Below, piece after piece: positions 1 to 12,950 of a stretch of DNA of 64,000 nt (positions are counted from its first letter, which is position 1; each line of letters opens with the position of its first letter). Below the pieces are notes generated by a model. It worked only from the letters and a program-made list of their open reading frames with translations. It was not told the DNA's origin and did not search any database. The position numbers were made by a program, and so were the translations under genes. The stretch is from Glandiceps talaboti (Eukaryota; Hemichordata; Enteropneusta; Spengelidae), in the NCBI RefSeq assembly GCF_964340395.1, contig NC_135560.1:9011098-9075097 (forward strand), given 5' to 3'.

Positions 1-3000
1 GGGAAAAGGCTAAATTCTGAAGAAGTGAACAACAATGTATGAAATAGAAATATGTAATATTTACGTAGTGAATTCATCAAAGTTCTTGGAGGTATTTATA
101 TCAAAATGTACTAAAAGAGGAAAACAATATCATTTTCTTAAATATGAATAATTTTTTTTAGCAAATTAAGAGTACTTGAATGTATGTGCTCACTCACTGG
201 AAAAACTAACATGGGCAGCTGAAACAACATGTTTGATATCATGTATTTGCCTATTTTGGTGAGTTAATTGGATTGGGGATCTGTATCAAAATGTCATTTA
301 GTGTAAGTGGTTATCACTAGATACTTTGAAAAAACATTTCTAAGTTGAATTTGAAGGTTACCATTCATATGTATAGATCCAGTCAGTGTGGAAGTTTATA
401 CGTGATTCATGTCCAAGAATTATAGTGTAATCTTACGTTTTCAGCAATTTTCATTTTCAGAAAAAAAATTTTGATGAATTCTTTGAAAAGTGTTTCAAAA
501 TATGTCTACACTAATCTTAAACAACAGCATGCATTTCTCTCTATTTTTCCCCTGCAGAAAAGTAATTAGATGTGAAACCAAAGTTGGCCCAAAACAGTAA
601 TTTTTAGTTCTCAGTTTGTAGCAGCAGAGATACATAATTTATGAAACTACTGGCAATCTCCTCCTAAAAATATTATTATCATCACTTTATCATTTCTAGG
701 GACTGTATTACAGTGCTGTAGTTTATTTTTATGATTGAACATCATCGTGAAATAAAACGAGATAACTGATATTCATTATTTGCTTGTGATTGTAGATATA
801 CTGTACTTACAGAGGTCATCAACATCTGACCCTATACATCCTATACAAACATGCTGGTGGGAATAACTCGTTCAGCCTATAAAACCCTAGCTGTAACTGA
901 TATACACCATTACAAAGCCCCTATTATTTTAGAAACAGACTTACATATTTGATGAGGTGGCATACATACAAGCTATTTCTGACATGCTTTAGGGTCAAAT
1001 ACCATGTGATACAACAGTTACACCCATATAGTCTAACTTGAAACACCAGTTATTTTACCTAAATATTTACTTACATAAATCTCCTTGTATTTATTAGTAA
1101 GTTTAGTGTTATTGAGTTAGTGTTAGTTTTAATATATATGCATGTGTGATTTCTCTATGACCCTTATGTCACACACAATTTCTGAGTACCCCAAAATTAT
1201 GATAGTGAAATGTTAATTTTTTTTATTGCAATATAATGCTGCCGGTTTCATGGCCCTAGTGATGTAAATTATATTTAGAATGACATAAAGTAACTCTGAT
1301 TATGAAATAAAATTAACGTAGAGAAAAGTTCTGATTTGGACTGTGTGTCTTTAATACAATCCTTTTCTTTAGGAATATCCACTGATATCACTATCAAAAA
1401 CAAATGACACAATGAACTTCGTACCAACAATAAAAGAGATTGCTATTATAATATACAATGCATGGCTAACCTGGTACAAAGAATGTGATAAGGACTTCTC
1501 CCCATGGTATTACACTGTCACTGTGAAGCCCCATCATCTACTTTGTATTGTTGTTTAGTATTACTATACCTTCACTACTCTCTTTTCCCTGGGCAGTGCT
1601 TGTGCATGGGTCACTGGTGTTCAGCCTAACTGATTAGTTCAGCTCTACCTTGTTAGTCATAAAGGCGATTAAAACAAACAAATGGTGTACTGACTATTTT
1701 CATTCACTTTTCACACCCTGACTTGACTAGTGATCATTCATGGGTTAATTTGCCAGTAACAAGCACGGCTGAAATCTCAAGGGAGGAGGACACAGATGTA
1801 TGGTTCAGATTAGTTGTGAGGTATGATATACAACCATGTCATGATGGCCCTTCAATCATTGGCCATCCATTTTTCACACTTTCATGGACACTAGTTCCAT
1901 CTGCAAACATAAGGGGTCAGTCGTAACTCAACACAACAACATAGTTGAAGACACTCTAGGCAATTAAACTTCCCTGACAGTGATGTATTGTTCTAACACA
2001 ACACCCAAAGCAATTTTTAAACTGTCAATCTGAAACCCATTTCGTTTTGTTTTTCTCGGTCACAACGCGTTCATCATCTTAAGTAGCCAATCAGCAGTCA
2101 TGTCATCAAATAATGCGATATCTGTGCCCTAAATATAGTCATTTTGTTAAACCGACCTTTCACCTTGCATTTCAGTTTGCAAACCTTCAGACTACAATGT
2201 TCAAGGTGGGAGGTAATCCTACGCATTACTTGGCTTAAAATTGCCCCGAATTACAAGCTGCTGCTACCTTCTCTCCAAACATCATGGGAAATACAGAAAC
2301 CTTACCTCACAGCAATACTCTAATCTCTCTGAGGACCTTCAGGCTTAGGTGCTACTTTTAATGTTACTGTTCTAAAATTGCCTCTGACATAGAATAACAA
2401 ACCAGTACAAAGCAATCCGCATCCCTGGTGGAATATACATGTAGTTCTAAATGTGTCAATTTTCAAAACAGCCAGCCATCTTTTCGTCCGCCTGTCTCGT
2501 TTTCATTCTAAGGCCTGTTTATGTAAGTCAATGTTTTGTGACAGCTAAGGATGTCGATGAAATCATGTTTGTCTGGCTGTCTTTCTCTGCGTGTCTAATC
2601 ACTGTCTGAGAAACATTTCCCTGTCTGGAATAGCTAAACAAATTGGTAAACAAACTGATATAACAAATCAATCTACAAATTACTCAAGGTATTACAAATT
2701 GTAAATATACATGCAGTGATATTAAACAATTTTTTTTTCTTTTCTGCTTTTCTTTCAAAATTTCTAAATGTTGGATTAATTTGTCCTCGGGTTAATTCCT
2801 GTAAGACCTCTTTTATGACATCAACATTTTCAGTTCAATGGCTTGCAGTGTCTGTGAACCAACTAACAATTATGGCATTTCACAATGACAGAATGTAAGT
2901 TTTGTCTTTTACCTGTACAATACACTCCCTAACATTAACAAGGTATTATAAGAGTTATATTTGTAAAATTTTCTGTCATAATTTTACATAATAAATACAA

Positions 3001-4410
3001 CAGAAATATAGCGCTAATTTTGGATTAAAGTTACTAATGACAGTAAATATGGCATTTGAACATTTTATAAACCTGGTGCCTTCTGAACTCCAGAGGGCAC
3101 TATACATTATACTTTCAGTGGCCATTTTGTCAACTCTTATGTAACAAAGATGAAGTCAGCCATTGCTCAGCCTGAGATAACTTTATTTTTTACAAGTAAT
3201 TATCGCAGTGTTCAGAATCAAAGGTGCACAATATAATCAAAAGTGTGGTTTTAGTATTTCAATACAGATTTTGTATGATATTGTTTGTGCTCAGTGATAT
3301 TTTAGTCATAAAGATAATTAACCACAAGTCTGAAACATCCAAAGTTGTGTAGGTAGTGTAATTTCTTTAAGAAATACTGACAAACACCTACATTAGTAAG
3401 TTAAAAGCTAAGATTCTTTCAACTGGAGTTTCTTACTAAATACTTTAACAAAGCTATATAAGATCTCTTTCTCTAATAAAAGGGGTTGGAAACCAAACAA
3501 AAAAACGATGCGTTCTTTGGAAATGCATACCAACAAGATGTTTTCATTTATAACACTGAAAACATTGTGGGGCTCGATGTACAGTACCCATCATGTATAC
3601 ATTAGAATTGATACTGACAAAGAATAGTTATAAAAAAAATGCAGGAATGGTGGTGAACACAGCAAACACAGTAAATACAAGCACAGGTTGACAGCCAACA
3701 ATGGGAAACCCAGCATACATATACCGGTACATTGCTACCTGTATAGTGTACTGAGACAAGCCATTATGTGTTCATCTTGCCTGGGGCTACCTTCTTTATG
3801 AATCTACTCACAAAGGGCACGCTGGACTTATTTACAGAAAACAAGGCCCTTTTCCTTCCCCACAAAAACAATCACAGGTTAACATGATATACTTTACAAC
3901 CCTTATCGGGAAGCACTACAACATAATAACCATTTTGATTCGCATGTTGTAACAGAGTCACCGCTACATATAAACCAAGTAAAAAAAGAGATCTTTTTGA
4001 ACCATGTAACTTACCGCTCCTTCATTACAGCTAACCGCATGAGATGATCTCTTGCATTGATGGCTATATGCCGGCAGCTTGTGTGACCTCAATTGAAAAC
4101 ATTACTCCAACTAGAATGACACAATCTTTGAAAGGCTAGGCATCCATTATAGCTATTCAGACATACACAAAGTGGTGACACTCCCCATTCAAGCCACCAT
4201 AACAAACCACCTTGTCTGCACCTATCTAATTTTCTCCACTGCCTTTGCATTGTAACCAAACAATGACACCTCTTCTAGTTTTGTGATGTTGCCAGATTTC
4301 TTGTATGATGCTGAACCTAAGGGCTGACTTCTCATATTGTTGTACAAGTTTTCACAAACACAGGACAGTCATTATTTGAACTCATCAAGAGTCATGACTT
4401 TTTTGTTACG

Positions 4411-4445
4411 AGATGATGATGATGATAATGATGATGATGATGATA
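4411..4445. repeat. (GAT)n microsatellite
   Basis: About eleven GAT units with one interruption (AAT). It makes an Asp-rich stretch in a short open frame that is not a gene. Confidence 0.9.
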
Positions 4446-4908
4446 CACAGCTTCCAAAGTCACTTACAAACCCCAAAGATTACGATTCCACTCAGACAGT
4501 CTTACAAATAATCTTTTATTTATTTTTTTAACTTGAAGGCATGTAAAATCTATAAGACTTCCTCTGGCATTTTACCAACTTTCCAATTAAAACCACAATT
4601 ACATTTCCTCTCTGTTTCCAGGCTCTGAAAACTGCATGTAGGGAAAACATTCCCTGAATAAAATGATAACTTGTATTGTGAGAATCTCATACAACAAGAT
4701 GACTATCTGGAAGGCAACATTTGATAACTAACGTTGTTGATTATCATAAACACTGGATAAACAACATGTCCTATATCATAAAATATTTTGGATATCTACT
4801 CATGATAAATCCAACACTGTTTTGACCATGTTGAAAATGTAACCATATAAAGATAAGCTGAGAGTGTAAAGAAACAAGTTGGTTTGAAAACAAGTACCAA
4901 CAACTACA

Positions 4909-5011
4909 TGTAGTGTAGTAGTGTAGTAGTGTAGTAGTGTAGTAGTGTAGTAGTGTAGTAGTGTTGTTGTTGTGGTGGTGGTGGTGGTGGTGGTGGTGGT
5001 GGTGGTGGTGG

Positions 5012-5096
<85 letters not shown>

Positions 5097-5105
5097 AATG
5101 ATGAA

Positions 5106-5141
<36 letters not shown>

Positions 5142-5182
5142 GATGGTGGTGGTGGTGGTAGTGGTGATGATAAAAATGATGG

Positions 5183-5261
<79 letters not shown>

Positions 5262-5295
5262 GAAGATGGTGATGGTGGTGGTGGTGGTGATAAAA

Positions 5296-5328
<33 letters not shown>

Positions 5329-5338
5329 TTAATAATAA
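4909..5338. repeat. Long compound trinucleotide satellite (GTAGT, GGT, GAT)
   Basis: Starts with about seven GTAGTAGT-type units, then pure GGT, then long GAT blocks separated by short GGT and AAAAATGAT interludes. It is open in several frames on both strands (poly-Val/Met on plus, poly-Ile/Ser on minus), purely because of the unit length. The near-duplicate GAT blocks around 5010-5140 and 5180-5330 suggest block duplication as well as slippage. Confidence 0.95.
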
Positions 5339-5589
5339 TAAAAACAACAACGATGGTGGTGGTGCTGATGTTGCTCTTGGTGGTCAGATTGGTGGTGGTA
5401 GTCATAAAACCAGTAGTAGTAAAATGGTGGTAGTGATAGTGGTGAAGATGACAGTAGTGATGGTGATACTGCTGGTGGTAGTGGTAATCATGTTACAGAT
5501 GGTATGGGTGCTAGGAACAGTAGCTGGTGATAGTGGTTATACTAGATCATAGATGTAACAGCATTATCCATAACAGCAGTAGTAAAATT

Positions 5590-5912
5590 TGTAACTGTTA
5601 CAGTCACATTATACTGTGACTTTCAGAATAGAGTTGTGATGGTGGTAGTGATGGTGGTTGTACTAGTAGTGGTGGTGGTGACAGTAATTGTGGTGGTTGT
5701 AGTAGATGCAATAGTAGTATTTGTAACTGCATTATCAATCACGCTATACAGAAACTGTGACATACTGAAAACACGACTGGTGGTAGTACTAGTGGTGATA
5801 GTAATTATGATTTATATGGCGATGGTTGTACAAGCTGTAACAGCATCAGCGACAGTGACAGCAGCCGTTCCCAGTCACATTACACTGTGACTTTGACATA
5901 CTCAAACACGGC
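5590..5912. repeat. Three diverged ~135-bp tandem units with AGTCACA/TGTGACT palindromes
   Basis: Cores at about 5600-5632, 5735-5775 and 5872-5910 share CARTCAC, a short spacer and CTGTGACWTWC. The first and third form a 7-bp inverted pair. GGT/GTA-rich sequence fills the space between cores and looks like decayed flank of the large satellite. Confidence 0.6.
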
Positions 5913-7828
5913 TGATTAGGCTGGCCTTATCATGACAGGAGATGATCACATATATCCTGTGTATATCTTGAAGACAATTACCGGTACAAGGGTCACTTGA
6001 AGAAAATGAGAACTGACAAGGTACTGATGATGTGAATTACTCTCACTATACTACACCAACACCATCTATCACCAACTCATTATTTTTATTTTTATTGTGT
6101 AATTGTGCTCTGGAGAGTTCTCATGGAACTGACAGGAATATTTCCTGTTAATTTTGTTCCATATCATATGAACTATTATTTATGCTACCACAGTGGTAGA
6201 ATATTTTTCGGTTAATTTTGTTTCATATGAAATATTACAATTGTTATTCGCAGCCTTCTATAGTAACATATTTTTCTATTAATTTTGTTTCAGATGGAAA
6301 ATTTCATCTTTATCTTAGTAATTATCACATATATTAAAATGAAGTGAGTGCTAGCAACAAATTATGGCAAACTAAACAGATGATCTCACATAATTTTGGT
6401 GCATGCCAAGAAACTGTCTTTGAGTTGATATTACGACTGACGCTACAAAATACACAAGTGTAAATGACTACATTTACTTGTACGTGGGAACAAGTCATTT
6501 TTTCATCTGCATCAAAAATTGTTACAGAAAAACATTCAGATATGAATGTGTCCTTTTGAAGATTTCATGAATGTTATGGTTACAACATTAACAGAAGGAA
6601 GATAATGTCTGAGGAAAATGTACAGCATTATCAACAAGAATATGAGCCTCCCCTCTCGGTACGATACCCTGTGTACCATATTATTGCCAGTCTATTAGCT
6701 GTGTCGCTTCACTATTTTTCATAATTTAAATATTGTAAGAGGACTTTCTCTTCCCAACCAATCAGACATCAGTCAATCTTCATAATGAAGTTTGATTGGT
6801 CAGCATGAATTGGCTAAATCAATTGTTATATGCCAGGAATAATTGAGAAAAACAACACACTCAGAATAAATTTGATATTGTGTGTCAAAGGTCACAATTT
6901 AACCTTTGCACTGCACATGTGACAACACAATTTTTAGCACATAAAACTGTGTAATTTATTAGCAGCATTCCCGACGAATTAACCCTGTCTTTATATGAAC
7001 TGCCAGTTCAGAACCTACCTCAGTTCAAAAACCCATACAATCTAGATTTCAATACCGACCACTCAAAGAATTGGAACTACATCAACAACTAGAGTATATC
7101 TCCAAAGTGTTTTCATTGAAATGAACAATACCAATGGGGCACAGATTGGATGCCTCTATCTTCGCGGCTGTTTACCCTAACATTTCAAGATAAATATACA
7201 GAGCCAGCACACATGGAGGTCTGATGTTACAGGATATCCTCCATACCGTTCATTTTTATATCCACTCTAAAATATGTGACTATAGAAATAGGCAGTATGC
7301 CAGATGGAAGATGAAAGAATGAAAAAAACAACAATGTTTATAGTTAAAAAGGCGATATCCCTATTAACAGCAGAATCATTGTTATACTTAATACTATACG
7401 TATGGTTAGTTTGGTTTATTGAATTTTATGAATAGCAGCAAAATTTAGCTACTTTTCTAGATTATTTATTTTTCCTTTAGCCAAGGAAAATATGAGCAAC
7501 CTAAGAGCCTTTGTCACTACAAATCCTGGATGAGTGGCAACAAAGATTTGGTCACAAGCATTTTCAATTGAATATAGCAAAATATTAGGGAATAATGTAT
7601 AATCATACCTGCGTTACCGTTAGTTATGAAAATTACGACAAGTACTGCTGTTTTCAACATTTTGATGCATATTTCACAACCCCAAAGAACCAATGACATA
7701 AACAATTACAGTTATGACATGGAATGACCAGGATAAAAATCCCATATTTTTGGTTGAGACTGTTCAACTTGGCCTGTGTGTAGTATAACAAAATATGGAT
7801 AAATTCTAGTCAATGTAGTGACACATTA

Positions 7829-8275
7829 GGCCAACAGTTAAGAGATTAAAATTAATAATGTGTATTTTTAATCTTATAAGTAACCTTTTCAAAAGCAAAC
7901 TAATTATCTTTATGGAAAGTCTTTTTTCTCATGTTTGATTTCATTGTGGTGAGTGCATGTCAATGTATAAATGCAAACAAATATATAATATCATAAGCCC
8001 ACAATTAAAAGATTAATTAAGCTGTGTTCCGATTAGTTTTATCTCATAAAGAGTAACCTTTTAATAATAAACTTTTAATTTTTCCTGACTCAAGTTTTAT
8101 TGTGGTCTGTCAAATTATATTAAAATTCTAGTAAACAAAGCAACCCACTCATAATAAGTCTACAATTAAAAGTTTAATTTATATATCAACTCACAGATAG
8201 TAATTTTTATAAAGTGAGCTCTTATTTTTTTATTTGAAGTCTTCTTGCCTTGTTTGCATTCATTCATTAACATAT
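7829..8275. repeat. Three diverged ~165-bp tandem units
   Basis: Each unit begins with ACAATTAAAAGWTTAAT or a close variant (7829, 8000, 8160), then a CATAAAGAGTAACCTTTT-like segment (7874, 8044, 8200), then a TTTTATTGTGGT-like segment (7924, 8083, 8240). Sequence identity is low, so the array is old. Confidence 0.6.
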
Positions 8276-8536
8276 AGCACAAGTTGTTATTTTATCAATC
8301 TAGCGAAAAGTCCATGTAGCATTAGTGAGTGTTGACACAGTACATGGTAACTGTTTGGTCACTCCTGTGATAGTCCATTTGTACAAACACTGTAGGTGAT
8401 TAGTATTATCATAAAGTAACTTGACAACTTCCACTACATAAATAAAAACCTGTCAATGCCAGCTACTGTTACAAGTGTGTTGTTCAACCCATAAACATAT
8501 ACAGTATACACCTTTTCACTATGAATACAATGGTTA

Positions 8537-8922
8537 GGCCTAAGAAAAAAAATTGTTTGGTTCCGGTTACCCAACCCCACCTAGTTTTTCACTGCCAATC
8601 CTGAACTTTTTTTTTCATATTCAAGAAAAAAATAATAAAGTCGCGAAAATTGTGGAGTCTCACCAGAAATAGTGGATGCAGAAACTGACATGAACTTAAA
8701 AAGACAATATAAAACTGGTCTTTCGATCAGTAATGGCTGTACATGTATCTGATGGGAAGAAACCAATAATACAGAGGCCATATGGAAAACAACAGAAAAC
8801 ACAACTACCTGAACTAGACACTCACACATGCAAAATAAAATAAAATAAATAAAAAATCTACCTACCCCACCTATTCTAAAATTGAGCGTAATTGGAACCA
8901 CACAATTTTTTTTTGTCAGGCT
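8537..8922. mobile_element. GGCC-type MITE (PIF/Harbinger-like), copy 1
   Basis: A 386-bp element with terminal inverted repeats: GGCCTAAG, an A-tract, TTGTTTGGTTCCGGTTA on the left; the right end reads as AGCCTGAC, an A-tract, TTGTGTGGTTCCAATTA when reversed. It is flanked by TTA on both sides (8534-8536 and 8923-8925). A 3-bp TWA target duplication and a GG-starting terminus are typical of PIF/Harbinger. No transposase is encoded. A second copy is at 45787-46155, and a diverged part-copy begins near 53392. Confidence 0.75.
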
Positions 8923-9642
8923 TTATATAGGAAGTGGGGGGAAGTGACAAGAAAGAACTCTTCAGTTGAATATTTATAATGTACCTGCTTGTACAAACAT
9001 ATAGTCAATGTATATTGAACAACTGGACACAATAAACTATACAAGCACATACACATCTACAACAACAAATTTGATTCTAAAGAGGTGACCCAAGCAAAAG
9101 TTAACTCATAAAGACTACTAAATCAACACCACAACCTTCTTGGTTATCATTTTCCAATAGACAAGCATAAAAGGACAGACCACAACATGTACACTATCAA
9201 AACAAAATGTAGAGATAGAAACAGCAAATCATTGAGGTTTTATACCATGAACTAAATTAGCCAACATTATTCACAATATACATGTTTTTGTTACTGTGCT
9301 AGAAGGTGTCAGTACCCTGGCAAATGATTGGCTAGGGATCCAACATTCAGGTCTCCCTATACATGTATATATACATGGATAATATCTATGGAGTACAACC
9401 CTCAATGAATAGTTCGAGTTCAGCTCAGGCAGATTTCAAAAATTCAGTATATTCAGCAACATCAATAAAATACTGTTCTTTACATATATGTACATTACTT
9501 TTTGATGAGGCAGTGAAAGAAAAGGAAGGAAGGAGATGATGGCAGCCACATGTAAATAAAAACTGTTCTTTAATAGTGTTATCACTGGCTACTACTTTCC
9601 TAGGTCAGCTTCTGTTTGCATTACTAATACAAAATATAGTAA

Positions 9643-9691
9643 CATTGTAAGTTCTATGCCCCACTTCACATGTTAGTAATTGCACTTATAA
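9643..9691. repeat. Left-hand fragment of the 66-bp minisatellite
   Basis: Matches the later part of the unit found from 10705 on (TTGTAAGTTCTATGCCCYACTT... GCACTTA). It is separated from the rest by the transposon at 9692-10704, so the array is older than the insertion. Confidence 0.65.
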
Positions 9692-10704
9692 GGCCAAAAA
9701 AAAAAAAATGTCTGGTTCTGGTCAGCGCGCGCGTGCCCTGAATACCCCCGCGTCGATCCTTTTTTTTCCGATAATTTTTGCTTTCCCGTTCCTTATTTAC
9801 AATTCCCCGTCGATCAACACTGTATGCAAGGCTAGCGGAAAAAATTTAACTCGTGTGATGGCGCACTTCTATTTGGTAACGGGTACCCTTTTCTTCTAGT
9901 ACTGTTGCATACCCATAATCCCCCGTACGATATGTGTACGTAATATGTACGATGAGCGTGGTTGATGGGAATCACGGGAAATAGTGTGTTCACTGTGCTA
10001 GGTGGTAAACCGCTCACATGTTTCGAAAATGTCAGAAGTTTGAGTACGTCGTGAGCAATCGAAATGTTGATATCAATTCAGCTGACTTTCGAGGTGTTCT
10101 TAGTTCTGGTGATCGTTTCGTTCTGCCTTCTGAATACAAAGATTTTCCTGTAGCGTAAGCAGTTAGCTCTGGATGTATGCGCTACGATGTTCGACACGTC
10201 TTTCCATCTGCGATGAGTTGGAAAGACGTGTCAAACATCGTACTGTATACAGACTGCGTATCAGACTGATGATGGACGGTGCTCGAAAGAAAACACTGCC
10301 TCCTCTACGTCCGTTGGACAGACCTATTTCTCGTTATTTAACGTTGCAAGTTGCACAATGACATTATACAGTGGTTGCAAGGCAAGACTCATTATCTTGG
10401 ATGGGATTATAACTGCAAATCGGGATTATAACTGCAAATCACTGGGCGATAAGATAAATTTGTAAATGTGACTAGTGATGCCCTGATGGATGATTGATCC
10501 GCATCGTATAAAACTTGCCATACAACAGTGCCAACTTCCAGAGTTGTATGACATCTTCCGAGAGCATGTAAAGTGTCAAAAATGTGTATTTACTAATTTG
10601 CCAAAAAAAAAAAAAAATTAGGAAAAAAAAAAAAAAACGCGCGTCGTCGCACCACTTTAGAAAGTTTACCCTGACCAGAACCAGATTTTTATTTTTTTTT
10701 GGCC
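9692..10704. mobile_element. 1,013-bp PIF/Harbinger-like non-autonomous element
   Basis: Both ends begin GGCC, an A-rich tract and TCTGGTTCTGGTCAG (left end direct, right end reversed), then diverge into CGCGCG-rich sequence. The flanks are TAA on both sides (9689-9691 and 10705-10707), the 3-bp duplication expected of PIF/Harbinger. The interior is richer in GC and CpG than its surroundings and has only short frames (62 codons at most), so no transposase is present. It contains a 24-bp hairpin at 10183-10242. Assignment to PIF/Harbinger is by termini and target duplication only. Confidence 0.75.
10183..10242. repeat. Near-perfect 24-bp inverted repeat, 12-base loop
   Basis: Arms 10183-10206 and 10219-10242 pair with one mismatch; the core of the left arm is GACACGTCTTTCCA. 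It sits in the middle of the transposon. It may be a structural part of the element or a source of a short RNA; the sequence does not say which. Confidence 0.8.
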
Positions 10705-11105
10705 TAACATGTCCACATGGCCTGCAATGTTGTAACATCTATGCCCTACTTGGCATGCTAGTGAATGCACTGACATGTCCACATGGCCTGCAATGTTGTA
10801 AGTTCTATGCCCTACTTGGCATGCTAATGAATGCACTTACAACATGTCCACATGGCCTAAATGTTGTAACATCTATGCCCTACTTGGCATGCTAGTGAAT
10901 GTACTGACAACATGTCCACATGGCCTGTAATGTTGTGACATCTATGCCCTACTTGGCATGCTAGTGAATGCACTCACATGTCCACATGGTCTGTAATGTT
11001 GTAAGTCCTATGCCCTACTTGGCATGCTAGTGAATGCACTAACATGTCCACATGGTCTGTAATGTTGTAAGTTCTATGCCCTACTTGGCATGCTAGTGAA
11101 TGCAG
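10705..11105. repeat. 66-bp minisatellite, about six units
   Basis: Unit of about 66 bases containing ACATGTCCACATGG, TGCAATGTTGTAA, CTATGCCCTACTTGGCATGC and TAGTGAATGCACT. The units are highly similar, indicating recent homogenisation. Related units recur at 11803-11960. Confidence 0.9.
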
Positions 11106-11802
11106 AGAACATCAAGACATGGCCTCCCTGGTGTTCAGTATGTCACCTCTCACTGACTATCAACATTGATCTGAGGAATCAAACCACATCTCAAATACCA
11201 GTAAATACACTCTGTATATGTTTCAGATGGTATCATGTGTTACAAGAAGAATTTTAATTAATTGTTCAACCTTCTCAGTGTGTGTACTATGGTCCAGGGA
11301 GGGCAGTTAATCGCCCTAGGTAAAATGTGGCCATGTTAAGGACTGATACTAATGAGCAGACTAAACACTTCTATTGTAGAGTAGGTAATATGTCACTAGA
11401 TTCAAAGCTCTTATCACTTTTAGAAGTCACTGACACACACAATCCAGGTCAAAACGCTGAAGGACACATAATGTCCACATGTCCAGCGTTTTCCTTTTAT
11501 ACAAATAACTGTCTTCATTCAGTGTGTGGTGTGTCACAACTCAAGGATGATTGCAGTCATGTTGTTGTGGTACATTAACCACATGATCTAAGTATCTGGT
11601 GTGTCTAGAGGATATAAATACAAAGTAAGCATTACCTCAAGGTTACCTACACATTTTAGCCAAGGTCTCCTTCTTGTAGAATGTTCCTGATTTGATAAAG
11701 AACCATGATGAAGTGAAATGTAATACAGATGTCTGAACTATGTGTGTGCATGGCTCCCTATACATGTACAGTATATGTGTGTGAGTGGGTGTGTACCACA
11801 TA

Positions 11803-11960
11803 GCCTCATTGGCATGCTAGTGAATGCACTGACATGTCTACATGGCCTGCAATGTTGTAGGTTATTTGCCCCACTTGCCATGCTGGTGAATGCACTTACA
11901 AAATCTCCATATGGCCTGCAATGTTGAAAGTTCTATACCCAACTAGACATGCTAGTTGTA
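11803..11960. repeat. Second block of the 66-bp minisatellite
   Basis: About two and a half more diverged units of the 10705-11105 array, after roughly 700 bases of unrelated sequence (11106-11802). It leads almost directly into the next minisatellite. Confidence 0.75.
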
Positions 11961-11999
11961 GTAAATGCAAAGTTAATAAACACACTTTGTGTGTATGAG

Positions 12000-12950
12000 C
12001 ATGAAGCTACATTTTGTATGGAGAGAACACAGTATGAACTTGCCATGTGAAAACCACAGAATGCCATGTGGAGAACACAGTATGCACTTGTACAAACATT
12101 CTTTGTGTGTGTATGAGCATGAAGCCATGTGGAGAACACAGTTTGAACTTGCCACATGAAGACCACAGTATGAAGCCATGTGGAGAACACAGTATAAGGC
12201 ATGAAGACAACCTGAAATGAGGCCATGTGGCAAACATAGTATGAAGCAATGTGCAAAATATAGAATGAAGCCATGTATAAAGCCATGTGGGCAACACATT
12301 GTGAAGCCATCTGAAGTACACAGTATGAAGTCATGTGAAGAACATTGTATGAAGCCATGTGAAGTATACAGTATGAAGCCATGTGAAGTACACAGTATAA
12401 AGCAATGTGAAGTACGTACACAGTATGAAATCATGTGCAGTATACTGTATGAAGCCAAGCAATGAACACAATGAGAGTATGTGAAGGCCACACATCAGGC
12501 CATGTGAAGCCCACAGAATGAAGCCATGTGAAGAACGCAATAAGATCATGTGAAGCCCACAGAATGAAGCCATGTGAAGAACCCAATAAGATCAAGTGAA
12601 GACCACAGAATGAAGCCATGTGAGGAACCCAATAAGATCAAGTGAAGACCACAGAATGAAGCTATGTGAAGAACCCAATAAGATCAAGTGAAGACCACAG
12701 AATGAAGCCATGTGAAGAACCCATTAAGATCATGTGAAGACCACAGAATGAGGTCATGATGATGTGGAGTACAAATATACACAGAATGAGGCTATGTGAA
12801 GAACCCAGTATAAGATCATGTAAATACCACAGAATTAAGCCATGTGCAAAACAAAGAATGAGGCTACCATGTATGTGATGAACATAGAGTAACATGATAT
12901 GAAAGAGTAGATGGAAGAACAATGCTATATGTGAATGAAAACAGTATGGG
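12000..12950. repeat. ~24-bp minisatellite with a 46-bp higher-order unit
   Basis: The first half consists of degenerate 21-27-base units such as GAAGCCATGTGGAGAACACA. From about 12480 to 12760 a 46-base unit combining GAATGAAGCCATGTGAAGAAC and CAATAAGATCAAGTGAAGACCA is repeated nearly identically. Frames of 60-170 codons are open on both strands solely because of the repeats. Confidence 0.9.

Noticed and set aside
4800-5433. Open frames of 148-201 codons on both strands (poly-Ile, poly-Ser, poly-Met/Val)
   Set aside because: Pure products of the GAT/GGT satellite; trinucleotide repeats stay open in any frame lacking a stop.
10173-10361. 62-codon Arg-rich frame in the Harbinger-like element, considered as a transposase piece
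   Set aside because: It crosses the 24-bp hairpin and shows no DDE or Myb/MADF motif.
10705-11105. CRISPR-like regular repeats
   Set aside because: The whole ~66-bp unit repeats without unique spacers, and the context is eukaryotic; it is a minisatellite.
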